This document shows positions 26,672 through 38,043 of a DNA stretch of 64,000 bases, piece by piece. Where the stretch lies: assembly GCF_007677875.1 (NCBI RefSeq), contig NZ_VEDO01000011.1, positions 62,001 through 126,000 on the forward strand, written 5' to 3'. Each line of letters begins with the position of its first letter. Position 1 is the stretch's first letter. The notes under the pieces are model-generated. The model was not told the DNA's origin, ran no database searches, and worked only from the letters and a program-made list of their open reading frames with translations. Made by a program: the position numbers and the translations under genes. The stretch is from Variovorax boronicumulans (GTDB taxonomy: Bacteria; Pseudomonadota; Gammaproteobacteria; Burkholderiales; Burkholderiaceae_C).

Positions 26672-28195
26672 ATGGCCGAGCCGCTCGTGATCGCCAAGAA
26701 CGCCACCACCGAATGCGCACTGCTTCCGGGACTGGCCAACCGGCACGGCCTGATCACCGGCGCCACGGGCACGGGCAAGACGGTGTCGCTGCAGACGCTG
26801 GCAGAGAGCTTCTCCAGGATCGGCGTGCCGGTGTTCATGGCCGACGTCAAGGGCGACCTCACGGGCACCAGCCAGGCCGGCGCACCCAACGCCAAGATGG
26901 CCGCCATCCTGGCCGAGCGCGGCATCGATCCCCCGCCCCCGCTGGCCTGCCCCGTGCAGTTGTGGGACGTGTTCGGCGAACAGGGCCACCCGGTGCGCGC
27001 CACCATCTCGGACATGGGGCCGCTACTGCTAGCGCGCATGCTCAACCTCAACGAGACCCAGGCCGGCGTGCTGAACCTGGTGTTCAAGATCGCCGACGAC
27101 TCGGGCCTCTTGCTGCTGGACTTGAAGGACCTGCGCGCCATGCTGCAGCACGTGGGCGACAACGCCAAGCAGTTCACCACCGAGTACGGCAACATCAGCG
27201 CGGCCAGCGTGGGTGCGATCCAGCGCGGGCTGCTGCAGATCGAGGGCCAGGGCGGCGACAAATTCTTCGGCGAGCCCATGCTGGACATCGCCGACTTCAT
27301 GCAGACCGACGGCAACGGCCACGGCATGGTCAACGTGCTGGCGGCCGACAAGCTCATGCATTCGCCGCGGCTTTACGCCACCTTCCTGCTGTGGCTGCTG
27401 TCCGAGCTGTTCGAGCAGCTGCCCGAGGTCGGCGACCCGGACCAGCCCAAGCTGGTGTTCTTCTTCGACGAGGCGCACCTGCTGTTCAACGAGGCACCCA
27501 AGGTGCTGATCGAGCGCATCGAGCTCGTGGTGCGGCTGGTGCGCTCCAAGGGCGTGGGCGTGTACTTCGTGACGCAGAACCCGCTGGACATTCCGGACAG
27601 CGTGCTGGCCCAGCTCGGCAACCGCGTGCAGCACGCGCTGCGCGCCTTCACGCCGCGCGACCAGAAGGCCGTCAAGGCGACGGCCTCCACCATGCGGCAA
27701 AAGCCCGGCCTGGACATCGAGGCCGCAATCACCGAACTGGCCGTGGGCGAGGCCCTGGTCAGCCTGCTCGACGCCAAGGGCCGGCCCGGCATCACCGAAC
27801 GCGTGTTCATGCTGCCGCCGGGCAGCCAGGTCGGCCCGATCACGGTGCAGCAGCGCCAGGCGCTGATCGCCGGCTCGCTCGTGGCCGGCGTCTACGAGAA
27901 GGTGGTCGACCGCGAGTCGGCCTACGAGAAGCTCAAGGGCCGCGCCGAAGACGCGGCGGCCGGCGCCGCCGACGCGAAGTCGACGGCCGGCGCACGCCAG
28001 GACAGCGGCGCGGGCAGCACCATGATGGATGGCCTCAATGACCTGCTGTTCGGCTCCACGGGCCCGCGCGGCGGCAAGCGCGACGGCCTCGTGCAGACCA
28101 TGGCCAAGTCCACCATGCGCACCATGGGCACCAAGATCGGCAACGAGATCCTGCGCGGCGTGCTCGGCGGGATCTTCGGCGGCCGCAAGCGCTGA
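26672..28195 (+). CDS. HerA-like / DUF853 (YjgR) P-loop ATPase
   Basis: This 507-residue protein matches the YjgR/DUF853 branch of HerA-VirB4-type helicases and ATPases. Walker A is GATGTGKT (residues 30-37), and Walker B is [13 protein letters not shown] near 270. An arginine-rich [18 protein letters not shown] follows. The C terminus is a Gly/Arg-rich tail (GGIFGGRKR). Residues 425-450 are an Ala/Asp-rich linker. The biological function of YjgR proteins is not established, and DNA or protein translocation is inference. GAAGGA precedes the ATG. Confidence 0.88.
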   Translation: MAEPLVIAKNATTECALLPGLANRHGLITGATGTGKTVSLQTLAESFSRIGVPVFMADVKGDLTGTSQAGAPNAKMAAILAERGIDPPPPLACPVQLWDVFGEQGHPVRATISDMGPLLLARMLNLNETQAGVLNLVFKIADDSGLLLLDLKDLRAMLQHVGDNAKQFTTEYGNISAASVGAIQRGLLQIEGQGGDKFFGEPMLDIADFMQTDGNGHGMVNVLAADKLMHSPRLYATFLLWLLSELFEQLPEVGDPDQPKLVFFFDEAHLLFNEAPKVLIERIELVVRLVRSKGVGVYFVTQNPLDIPDSVLAQLGNRVQHALRAFTPRDQKAVKATASTMRQKPGLDIEAAITELAVGEALVSLLDAKGRPGITERVFMLPPGSQVGPITVQQRQALIAGSLVAGVYEKVVDRESAYEKLKGRAEDAAAGAADAKSTAGARQDSGAGSTMMDGLNDLLFGSTGPRGGKRDGLVQTMAKSTMRTMGTKIGNEILRGVLGGIFGGRKR

Positions 28196-28342
28196 CGCTT
28201 TGGAGCCTGGACGCCGCTGGCGCCCGCTCGCTCTGTCGCTTCCCGGCGGGGGCGCGGCAGCGTCCCCTTTCCTTCCAACACCTGAACCGACGGACACACA
28301 CCACATGAACAGCCTGTCGAACACCCCAGAGGAGCAATTGGC

Positions 28343-29821
28343 ATGACGCTCGCGATGTCCTGGGACGAATGGACCGCGCACGACGGCACGGCCCTGGCCG
28401 CGCGCGTGCGCGACGGCGAACTGACGCCCGCCGAACTCGCGGCCCAGGCCGCGGCCGGCATCGCGCTGACCAACGGCCCGACCAGTGCCGTGGTCGAGGT
28501 TTTCGACGACGTGGTCGCCGATCCATCGAAGGACGGCATGAACCCCGACGGCGTGTTCGCCGGCCTGCCCTACCTCATGAAGGACCTGGGGCCCACGCTC
28601 AAGGGCCGGCTGCAGGAGATGGGCTCGCAGCTCATGCAGGGCAACCGCGCCAGTGCCGACAGTTTCCTCACCGGCAAGCTGCGCCAGGCCGGGCTCAACA
28701 TCATCGGCCGCACGACCACCCCCGAGTTCGGCGTCTGCAGCTCGGTCGAGAACGATCTCTTCGTCACGCGCAACCCCTGGAACCTGGACTACACCACCTG
28801 CGGCTCCTCGGCCGGCTCGGCCGCCATGGTGGCGGCCGGCGTGGTGCCCATCGCCCATGCGACCGATGGCGGCGGCTCCATCCGCATCCCGGCCGGTGTC
28901 AACGGCGCCATCGGGCTGAAGTGCTCGCGCGGCGTGTTCTCCATCGCGCCGAACCTGTCGGACCTGTCCGGCCTGGTCTCCACCCAGGGCGCGATCAGCC
29001 GCAGCGTGCGCGACATGGCCAATTTCGTCGACCACTGCCGCGGCGGCGCGCCGGGCGAGTTCATGCCCTACTGGAGCGCGTCCGAACCCTATGCCCAGCT
29101 GATCCAGCGCGACCCGGGCCGGCTGCGCATCGCGCTCGTGCACCAGTGGGGCGACTTCGCGGCCACGCCGCACATCGCCGGCGAGCTCGAGCGCGTGGGC
29201 CGTTTGCTCGAAGGCCTGGGCCATGAGGTCGCATGGGCGCAACCGGCCGTGGACATCCGCGCCGCCTTCCAGGCCCAGACCTTCTGCTACATCAGCAATT
29301 TCGCGCAGACCATCGAAACCATGCTGCGCACCCTGGGCCTGGACCGCCCGCCCGCCGACAAGGTGGAGCCCATCAACATCAAGATCTGGGAAGCCGGCCG
29401 CGACGCGAGCTATGCCCAGCGCTTCGCGATGCAGGCCGCGTTCAACAGCACGGCGCGCGGCTTCGGCGCCTTCTTCGAGGACTGGGACATCCTGCTCTCG
29501 CCCGTGACGGCGCTGCCGACACCGCGCGTGGGCACGACCGAGTACCTGACGACCAGCGACAACCCCTCGGTGCACGACTGGTTCGAGAACCTGTGGCGCA
29601 ACTTCGCCTACACGCCGATCGCCAACCTGTGCGGCATCCCCGGCATCTCGCTGCCGCTGGCCTGGAACGAGCATGGCCTGCCGCTGGGCATGCACGCACA
29701 GACGCGCCAGGCCGGCGACGGCCTGCTGCTGCAACTGGCCGCGCAGATCGAGCGGGCCATCGGCGGGCGCTGGAACGACGGGCGCAGGCCCGGTGTGCAC
29801 GTGACGGCCGGCCAGGCCTAG
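28343..29821 (+). CDS. Amidase-signature family hydrolase
   Basis: This 492-residue amidase has the Ser-cisSer-Lys triad in place: Lys in LPYLMKDLG near 80, cis-Ser in TCGSSAGSAAMVAAG near 155 and nucleophile in GGGSIRIPA near 178. No signal peptide, so it acts in the cytosol. The substrate cannot be told from the sequence. It lies upstream of the URC-like genes, so a pyrimidine-derived ureido or amide compound is one possibility. GAGGAG at 28329-28334 is the ribosome site. A 13-codon frame (28305-28346, MNSLSNTPEEQLA) overlaps the start as ATGA and may be a coupled leader. Confidence 0.9.
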   Translation: MTLAMSWDEWTAHDGTALAARVRDGELTPAELAAQAAAGIALTNGPTSAVVEVFDDVVADPSKDGMNPDGVFAGLPYLMKDLGPTLKGRLQEMGSQLMQGNRASADSFLTGKLRQAGLNIIGRTTTPEFGVCSSVENDLFVTRNPWNLDYTTCGSSAGSAAMVAAGVVPIAHATDGGGSIRIPAGVNGAIGLKCSRGVFSIAPNLSDLSGLVSTQGAISRSVRDMANFVDHCRGGAPGEFMPYWSASEPYAQLIQRDPGRLRIALVHQWGDFAATPHIAGELERVGRLLEGLGHEVAWAQPAVDIRAAFQAQTFCYISNFAQTIETMLRTLGLDRPPADKVEPINIKIWEAGRDASYAQRFAMQAAFNSTARGFGAFFEDWDILLSPVTALPTPRVGTTEYLTTSDNPSVHDWFENLWRNFAYTPIANLCGIPGISLPLAWNEHGLPLGMHAQTRQAGDGLLLQLAAQIERAIGGRWNDGRRPGVHVTAGQA

Positions 29822-29912
29822 CAGGATTTCGCCGCCGGCTTTGTTGCATCTGTCATCTGGCCACGCGCGCAGCCTGTCGCTGCGCCCGCGGCCAGCCGCG
29901 TTGTGGTTCCAA

Positions 29913-29930
29913 GCCGGGCACATGCCCGGC
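29913..29930. other. Short perfect hairpin between amidase and secreted-protein genes
   Basis: A 7-bp GC stem (GCCGGGC 29913-29919, GCCCGGC 29924-29930) with a 4-nt ACAT loop lies 91 nt after the amidase stop. There is no U tract, so it is at most a weak or factor-assisted terminator. Confidence 0.35.
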
Positions 29931-29984
29931 CTACTCGACCGACTCGGAGTAGCCACGGAGTCTTGCCCACCGAAGGACCACACC

Positions 29985-30215
29985 ATGACCCGCACCCAGA
30001 CCCTGATCGCCGCCGCCGCACTGGCCCTGGCCGCTTCGGCCAGCTTCGCCCAGGCGCCTGCTGCAGCGCCCGCTGCACAGGCCGCAGCCACCGCACCTGC
30101 CGATGCAGCACCTGCAACCACCAAGGCCACGCCGGTCAAGAAGACCGTGGCCAAGAAGAAGAGCCACAAGACCAGCCACGCCGGCAAGAAGGCCGCAGCC
30201 GCGCACAAGGCCTGA
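29985..30215 (+). CDS. Small exported Ala/Lys-rich protein
   Basis: This 76-residue protein has a signal peptide, MTRTQTLIAAAALALAASASFAQ (cleavage after SFA). The mature part is Ala/Pro-rich and then strongly basic (KKTVAKKKSHKTSHAGKK and a final AAAAHKA). The composition resembles periplasmic acid-shock-type proteins, but I cannot assign a family. The ATG at 29985 has GAAGGACCACACC upstream, a fair ribosome site. A long hairpin follows at 30220, so the gene is probably monocistronic. Confidence 0.65.
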   Translation: MTRTQTLIAAAALALAASASFAQAPAAAPAAQAAATAPADAAPATTKATPVKKTVAKKKSHKTSHAGKKAAAAHKA

Positions 30216-30219
30216 CTTC

Positions 30220-30265
30220 GGCCGTGCTGTGGCGCGGATGCACACCGCGCCACAGCATCACGGCC
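30220..30265 (+). terminator. Long hairpin after the small exported-protein gene
   Basis: A perfect 13-bp inverted repeat (TGCTGTGGCGCGG 30225-30237, CCGCGCCACAGCA 30245-30257) has a 7-nt loop. Five more pairs (GGCCG 30220-30224 with CGGCC 30261-30265) extend it beyond a 3-nt bulge. It starts 5 nt after the stop codon. There is no U run after it, so it may stabilise the mRNA 3' end or terminate weakly. The remaining gap to 30368 shows no other recognisable site. Confidence 0.55.
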
Positions 30266-30367
30266 CCAACGTCCGGCGAGTCGCTATGCTTGGCAGACAC
30301 CACCATCCGGTGGGCCAGCAGGCCGGCTGCGTTTGTCCCCGCAGCCGGTCCCTTTCGAGGAACGACC

Positions 30368-31659
<1,292 letters not shown>

Positions 31660-31663
<4 letters not shown>

Positions 31664-32937
31664 CATTCGACGGCACCTCGCTGGAACTGGACACCCAGCA
31701 ACCCGAGGGCGCGGCCACGGCCTTGCGCACCACCACGGCGGTGCGCGCGCGCGCCCGCCAGTTGCTCGAACGCGCGCGTGTCGGCGCCTCGCGCTGGTTC
31801 GTGGTGCACGACGACGCGCTGCAGGGCACGGCGGCCGACGTGGCCGCCCTCACGCGCCAGCGCTACCCCGACCTCAAGATTCCGTTCCACAGTCGCTGGC
31901 GCCATTTCGAGGCGGGCGGGGTGGACCGCAAGGCCGGGCTCGACGCGCGTCTCGCGCCGCTGGACCCGCCGGCGCGCGCGCGCGCCATGATCGACCTGGC
32001 GCTCGTCAGCGTGCTGCTGGACGCCGGCGCCGGCCCGGACTGGAGCTACCTGGAAGCCGCCAGCGGCCAGCGCTTCGCGCGCTCCGAAGGCCTGGGCGTG
32101 GCCAGCTGGCATGCCTTCCTGGGCGGGCTGTTTTCCAGCGATCCTGCCCACCCGCTGCAGGTCGACGCGGCCGGCCTGCGCGGCCTGGTGCCCGAGCGGC
32201 TGGCGCAGGCCTTCCAGGTCGGCACCTCCAATCCGCTGGTGGGTCTGGAGGGCCGCGTGCTGCTGCTGCGCAGGCTCGGCGAGGCGCTCGCGGCGCAGCC
32301 CGAGGTGTTCGGGCCGCACGGCCGGCCCGGCGGGCTGTTCGACATGCTGATCGCGCCGCTCGGGCCAACCGGCATCGCGCCCACGGCCAGCGTGGCGGCG
32401 CACGACATCCTCTCGCAACTGCTGATGTCGCTCTCGGGCATCTGGCCGGCGCAGAACAGCATCGGCACCCAGCCGCTGGGCGACTGCTGGCGCCACGAGG
32501 CGGTCACCGGCCCGGGCCTCACCGCGGGCTGGATGCCGTTCCACAAGCTGTCGCAGTGGCTGACCTATTCGTTGCTCGAGCCCTTCCAGTGGGCAGGCGT
32601 GCATGTGGACGGCGTCGACGCGCTGACCGGCCTGCCCGAGTACCGCAACGGTGGCCTGCTGCTCGACGCCGGCGTGCTGGCGCTGCGCGACCCGGCCCTG
32701 GCCCAGCGCAGCTGGCAGCCCAGCGACGAGCTCGTGGTGGAATGGCGCGCCCTGACCGTCGCGTTGCTCGACGAGCTGGCGCCCATCGTGCGCGCCCAGC
32801 TCGGCGTGCCGGCCGCACAGCTGCCGTTGGCCTGCGTGCTGGAAGGCGGTACCTGGACCATGGGCCGCGTGCTGGCCCAGCGCTTGCGTGGGGGCCTGCC
32901 GCCACTGCAGATCGCCAGCGATGGCACCGTTTTCTAG
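31660..32937 (+). CDS. DUF1688 / URC4-like protein
   Basis: This 425-residue protein carries DUF1688, the URC4 family required for uracil degradation by the URC route; its reaction is not settled. Visible features are the N-terminal [52 protein letters not shown] and the C-terminal [26 protein letters not shown]. No signal peptide or membrane segment. The ATG forms ATGA with the URC1-like stop, and upp follows after 29 nt. The three genes almost certainly form one operon. Confidence 0.88.
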
Positions 32938-32966
32938 TTCCACCTCAAACCAATAAAGAAGCCGCC

Positions 32967-33596
32967 ATGTCCAATGTCCACCTGATCGACCACCCCCTGG
33001 TGCAGCACAAGCTGACGCTGATGCGACGCAAGGACGCCAGCACCAACACCTTCCGCCGGCTGCTCAACGAGCTGTCCAGCCTGATGGCCTACGAGGTCAC
33101 GCGCGACATGGCCATGCAGGAGATCGAGATCGAGACGCCGCTGGAGACCATGCGCTCCAACGTCATCGACGGCAAGAAGCTGGTGTTCGTCTCCATCCTG
33201 CGCGCGGGCAACGGCATCCTGGAAGGCATGCTCAACATCGTGCCGGGCGCGCGCGTGGGCCACGTGGGCCTGTACCGCGACCCCAAGACGCTGGTGGCCG
33301 TGGAGTACTACTTCAAGATGCCGCAGGACATGCACGAGCGCGACATCATCGTCGTCGATCCGATGCTGGCCACCGGCAACTCCGCCAGCGCCGCGGTCGA
33401 GCGGCTCAAGGAACTCAACCCCAAGTCGATCAAGTTCGTCTGCCTGCTGACCTGCCCCGAAGGCATCGCCACCATGCAGAAGGAGCACCCCGACGTGCCG
33501 ATCTACACGGCCGCGATCGACCGCCAGCTCAACGAGCACGGCTACATCCTGCCCGGTCTGGGCGATGCGGGCGACCGCATCTTCGGCACCAAGTAG
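32967..33596 (+). CDS. upp: Uracil phosphoribosyltransferase
   Basis: This 209-residue enzyme makes UMP from uracil and PRPP. The PRPP loop is [15 protein letters not shown]. The C-terminal uracil-binding region ends [17 protein letters not shown], as in Upp proteins. In yeast the URC pathway begins with this step, since uridine phosphates are its intermediates. Placement directly behind the URC1- and URC4-like genes suggests a catabolic as well as a salvage role. No attenuator or promoter is visible in the 29-nt gap upstream. Confidence 0.97.
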   Translation: MSNVHLIDHPLVQHKLTLMRRKDASTNTFRRLLNELSSLMAYEVTRDMAMQEIEIETPLETMRSNVIDGKKLVFVSILRAGNGILEGMLNIVPGARVGHVGLYRDPKTLVAVEYYFKMPQDMHERDIIVVDPMLATGNSASAAVERLKELNPKSIKFVCLLTCPEGIATMQKEHPDVPIYTAAIDRQLNEHGYILPGLGDAGDRIFGTK

Positions 33597-33610
33597 CCGG
33601 CGCCGTTTCC

Positions 33611-34444
33611 ATGCGCGCCGCCTGCCTGCCCCTCGTCGCCGCGCTGGCCCTGCTGCAGGGCTGCGCCACCACGCCGCCTCCCGTGGCGTGCACCAGCGCG
33701 GCGCCCAACGCGAGCTACACCGGCCCCTACAAGGGCGAGGAGAACCGGCTTACGGCGGCCGACATGGCGCGCGACCTGCACTGCGCCGAGGCCTTCAAGG
33801 CCGCCAAGTACCCGCGCGGCTTCGTCGTGGTCTACGGCAGTTCGCGCCTGGGCGAGGACAAAGCCGGTGCACCGTCCACCGACAGCGGCCGGCTGTACCA
33901 GGCCGTGCGCCGTTTCGCCGCCGACTGGACGCGCGCGCACGGCGCCCGCTTGCCGATCCTGACCGGCGCTGGCCCCGGCATGATGGAGGCCGCCGCGCGT
34001 GGCGCCACCGAGGCCGGCGGCCCCAGTATCGGCTACACCACCTACTACGGCCCGGCGCGCGAGAAGGCCGATGCGCGGCTCGCGTTCCAGACCTGGCAGG
34101 GCCAGCCCATCGTCAGCGATGGCCTGGTGTTCACGAGCGTGGCCATGCGCGAATCCATGATGGTGCTGCACGCCGCGGCCGTGGTCGTCACGCCCGGCGG
34201 GACCGGCACCGAGTGGGAGATCTACCAGACCGTGGAGTCGATCAAGAGCCGCCAGCTCGACCCGGTGCCGATCTACCTGGTCGGGCCGCGCGCGGTCTAC
34301 TGGAAGGGCTTCGAGCAGCGCGTGCAGGAGATGGCGCGCTTGGGCACCATCCGCGCCAGCGAGGTCACCGACCTGGTGCGCTTCGTCGAGGATCCGCAGA
34401 CCCTGACCGAAGCGCTCGCGCGCGACCTGCGGCTGGCGCGCTGA
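33611..34444 (+). CDS. LOG-family (TIGR00730-type) protein with lipoprotein signal
   Basis: This 277-residue protein has the LOG/lysine-decarboxylase-like Rossmann fold: VVVYGSSRLGE, GAGPGMMEAAARGATEAGG and the signature VTPGGTGTEWEIYQ. LOG proteins hydrolyse nucleoside 5'-monophosphates (cytokinin precursors or AMP/UMP-like substrates) to base and ribose 5-phosphate. Unusually, it starts MRAACLPLVAALALLQGCATT, a lipoprotein signal with lipobox LQGC, so it should be exported and anchored in the envelope. It lies 14 nt behind upp, hence in the pyrimidine cluster. If the ATG at 33611 is right, a membrane-anchored LOG enzyme is odd. Confidence 0.8.
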   Translation: MRAACLPLVAALALLQGCATTPPPVACTSAAPNASYTGPYKGEENRLTAADMARDLHCAEAFKAAKYPRGFVVVYGSSRLGEDKAGAPSTDSGRLYQAVRRFAADWTRAHGARLPILTGAGPGMMEAAARGATEAGGPSIGYTTYYGPAREKADARLAFQTWQGQPIVSDGLVFTSVAMRESMMVLHAAAVVVTPGGTGTEWEIYQTVESIKSRQLDPVPIYLVGPRAVYWKGFEQRVQEMARLGTIRASEVTDLVRFVEDPQTLTEALARDLRLAR

Positions 34445-35443
<999 letters not shown>

Positions 35444-35480
35444 CGGTGCGGTGAAAGGGCCGGAGCCTCGTACCCGTTGT

Positions 35481-36092
35481 TCAAATGCGCGCCAGGAACC
35501 TGTCGACGGCGGCGATGAGCTCGTGGAACGAGGCCGAACTCAGCAGGAACACGAGCGCTCCGTGCGTCTCGCGCTTCTCGATGGTGAGGTCGATGTGCAG
35601 CACCAGCACCACGGGCTGTTGCATGTCCGAGGTCAGCTCGTGCAGCACCGTCTCGGTGCGGTTCACGAGGTACTGCGGCAGCGTGCTGGTCATCTCCACG
35701 CCCAGCATTTCCGAGATCGAGGCCATGCAGGCGTTCAGGATGATGTTGCCGAGCTCGCACATCGCTTCCTGCTCGAACTCGGGCAGGTCGTCCACGCTGA
35801 CCTGCGAGCCCAGCATCTCGCGCACGATCTCCAGCGCCTTGTCCTCGGTGAACAACAAGGAGGCGTTGACCGAGAAGGCACCGCTGAAATCCTGCCGCAC
35901 CGCACCCAGCCGCTCACTGCGCAGCAAGGCCAGGCTGGTGCCGAGTTCCTCGCGGCGGCAGAACGCGATGCGCGGGATCGACAACAGCACTTCGTCGCCA
36001 ACGATCTCCGACAGGCTGGCAGCCGCCTGCCCTGCGCCGACGTTGAACATCTCGGCCAGCGCGTCTTTCTGCAGCTCGGTCAGGGTGATCAC
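35481..36092 (-). CDS. CheC-family CheY-P phosphatase-like protein
   Basis: This 203-residue CheC/CheX-superfamily protein has both duplicated active-site helices, with E-x(2)-N in LAEMFNVGAGQAAASLSEI (about 14-32) and MCELGNIILNACMASISEML (about 110-130). Both sites look intact, as in CheC rather than one-site CheX. The GTG start at 36092 overlaps the receiver stop (GTGA), so the two are coupled. It probably dephosphorylates that receiver. There is no chemotaxis cluster nearby, so chemotaxis is not the only candidate role. Confidence 0.88.
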   Translation of the reverse strand: MITLTELQKDALAEMFNVGAGQAAASLSEIVGDEVLLSIPRIAFCRREELGTSLALLRSERLGAVRQDFSGAFSVNASLLFTEDKALEIVREMLGSQVSVDDLPEFEQEAMCELGNIILNACMASISEMLGVEMTSTLPQYLVNRTETVLHELTSDMQQPVVLVLHIDLTIEKRETHGALVFLLSSASFHELIAAVDRFLARI

Positions 36093-36469
36093 GCGGCCCC
36101 GTCGAAGAAGTTGAGGGCCAGTTGCACGCTGCGATCGCTGACCGGCTTGGGCACGAAGCAGGCGCCCATGGCGGCCGCCCTGGCCTGGTGCGCGGCCTGC
36201 ACGTTGGCGGAGAACACGACCATGCGCACCTGCGGATAGGCCTGCAGGATGCGCTCGGCCACGTCCGTGCCGATGGTGCCAGGCATGTTGATGTCCATGC
36301 TCACGTAGTCGGGCACGCCTTGGGCCAGCCGGACCAGCGCCTCGTCGCCGGTTTCGCATTCCTGCAGCGTCCAGTGCGGCTTGCGGGCCGCCACCAGGGT
36401 ACGGATCATCATGCGCGACACGCGGCTGTCGTCGACGATCAAAAGGGTCTTGGGAGGCGCGCTGGACAT
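36089..36469 (-). CDS. Single-domain response regulator (CheY-like)
   Basis: This 126-residue stand-alone receiver has the acidic pocket D13-D14 (IVDDSRVSRM), phosphoacceptor D59 (VSMDINMPG), the switch Ser in VVFSANV and the conserved Lys in FVPKP. There is no output domain. GTGA coupling to a CheC-type phosphatase and a PAS-GGDEF cyclase downstream suggests a phospho-switch feeding c-di-GMP synthesis. The ribosome site is weak. A 195-nt gap separates it from the divergent cytosine deaminase gene. Confidence 0.9.
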   Translation of the reverse strand: MSSAPPKTLLIVDDSRVSRMMIRTLVAARKPHWTLQECETGDEALVRLAQGVPDYVSMDINMPGTIGTDVAERILQAYPQVRMVVFSANVQAAHQARAAAMGACFVPKPVSDRSVQLALNFFDGAA

Positions 36470-36664
36470 GGGGCCGATGGTGCGTGGGCGGTCGAGGCCA
36501 CACAATAGTCGAATACGAGGGCGAAATTCTAGGCCCTCGCACTGCACAATCGGGCGCCCGCCAACGCCGGCGCGGTCCCCCCCGCACCGCGCTTGGCACG
36601 GAAGCTGCGCCGCCATTGTCGCCTTTGCCACTGCCAGCCGCGCCCCGCGGCACCGCCCAACGCC

Positions 36665-37957
36665 ATGCTCGATCTGCTCGTCACCCACGCCACGCTGCCC
36701 GACGGCGCGTCCGACATGTCCATCGCCGTGCAGGACGGCCGCATCGTGGAGGTCGCGCCCGGCCTGCAGGCGCCTGCGCACCGGACGGTGGACGCGGCCG
36801 GCCTGCTGGTTAGCCCGCCCTTCGTCGATCCGCATTTCCACCTGGACGCCACACTGAGCCGGGGCCTGCCGCGCATCAACCAGAGCGGCACGCTGCTCGA
36901 GGGCATCGCGCTGTGGGGCGAGCTCAAGCCGATGCTGACGGCCGAGGCGCTGATCGAACGCGCCCTCGCCTACTGCGACTGGGCCGTGGCGCGCGGCCTG
37001 CTGGCCATCCGCAGCCATGTGGACACCAGCGACGCCAGCCTGCTGCCGGTCGAGGCCATGCTGGAGGTGCGTCGGCGCGTGGCGCCGTACCTGGACCTGC
37101 AGCTCGTCGCCTTCCCGCAGGACGGCGTACTGCGCAGCCCGGGTGGCCTCGCCAACCTGCGGCGCGCGCTGGACCTGGGCGTGGACGTGGTCGGCGGCAT
37201 CCCGCATTTCGAGCGCACCATGGCCGAGGGCGCGGCCAGCGTGCAGCTGCTGTGCGAACTGGCGGCCGAGCGCGGCCTGCCCGTGGACATGCATTGCGAC
37301 GAATCGGACGACCCGCTGTCGCGCCACATCGAGACGCTGGCCTTCCAGACGCAGCGCCTGGGCCTGGCGGGGCGCGTCAACGGCTCGCATTGCACTTCCA
37401 TGCACAGCATGGACAACTACTACGTGAGCAAGCTGCTGCCGCTGATCGCCGAGAGCGGCGTCAGCGTGGTGGCCAACCCGCTCATCAACATCACGCTGCA
37501 GGGCCGGCACGACAGCTACCCCAAGCGCCGCGGCATGACGCGCGTGCCCGAGCTGCTGGCGGCCGGCGTCACCGTGGCCTTCGGCCACGACTGCGTGATG
37601 GACCCCTGGTATGGCATGGGCTCGGGCGACATGCTGGAGGTGGCGCACATGGGGCTGCACGTGGCGCAGATGACCGGTGAGGCCGGCATGGCCCAGTGCT
37701 TTGAGGCCGTGACCAGCCAGGCCGCACGCGTGATGGGCCTGTCCGGCTACGGGCTGGCGCCGGGCTGCGACGCGAGCTTCGTGCTGCTGCAGGCGCGCGA
37801 CCCGGTCGAGGCGATCCGGCTGCGCGCCACGCGCTTGCTGGTGGTGCGCAAGGGCCAGGTGCTGGCAGAAAGCCCCGCCGCCACGGCCACGCTGCACCTG
37901 CCCGGACGGCCCGGGACGACGGCATTCATGCCGGCACGCACCGCATCCGTAACGTAA
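36665..37957 (+). CDS. codA: Cytosine deaminase-like amidohydrolase
   Basis: This 430-residue TIM-barrel amidohydrolase keeps CodA motifs in order: metal HxH in VDPHFHLDATLSRG (about 57), IRSHVDT, the catalytic MHCDESDDPLSRHIET, NGSHCTSMHSM and FGHDCVMDPWYGMGSGDML. It should deaminate cytosine to uracil in the cytosol, and so supply the upp and URC-like genes 2-6 kb away. The close CodA spacing favours cytosine over isocytosine or other substrates, but related triazine or oxopyrimidine deaminases cannot be excluded. The 195-nt gap before it (36470-36664) must hold divergent promoters. I see no clear motif there. Confidence 0.85.
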   Translation: MLDLLVTHATLPDGASDMSIAVQDGRIVEVAPGLQAPAHRTVDAAGLLVSPPFVDPHFHLDATLSRGLPRINQSGTLLEGIALWGELKPMLTAEALIERALAYCDWAVARGLLAIRSHVDTSDASLLPVEAMLEVRRRVAPYLDLQLVAFPQDGVLRSPGGLANLRRALDLGVDVVGGIPHFERTMAEGAASVQLLCELAAERGLPVDMHCDESDDPLSRHIETLAFQTQRLGLAGRVNGSHCTSMHSMDNYYVSKLLPLIAESGVSVVANPLINITLQGRHDSYPKRRGMTRVPELLAAGVTVAFGHDCVMDPWYGMGSGDMLEVAHMGLHVAQMTGEAGMAQCFEAVTSQAARVMGLSGYGLAPGCDASFVLLQARDPVEAIRLRATRLLVVRKGQVLAESPAATATLHLPGRPGTTAFMPARTASVT

Positions 37958-38043
37958 CGAAATAATTCGCAGCGCGCGTTTCGGGCGCGACCCCGCTAGC
38001 CTCGGCTCGGCACAACAGCCGACAGGCGCGGCGGGAGGCTGGC

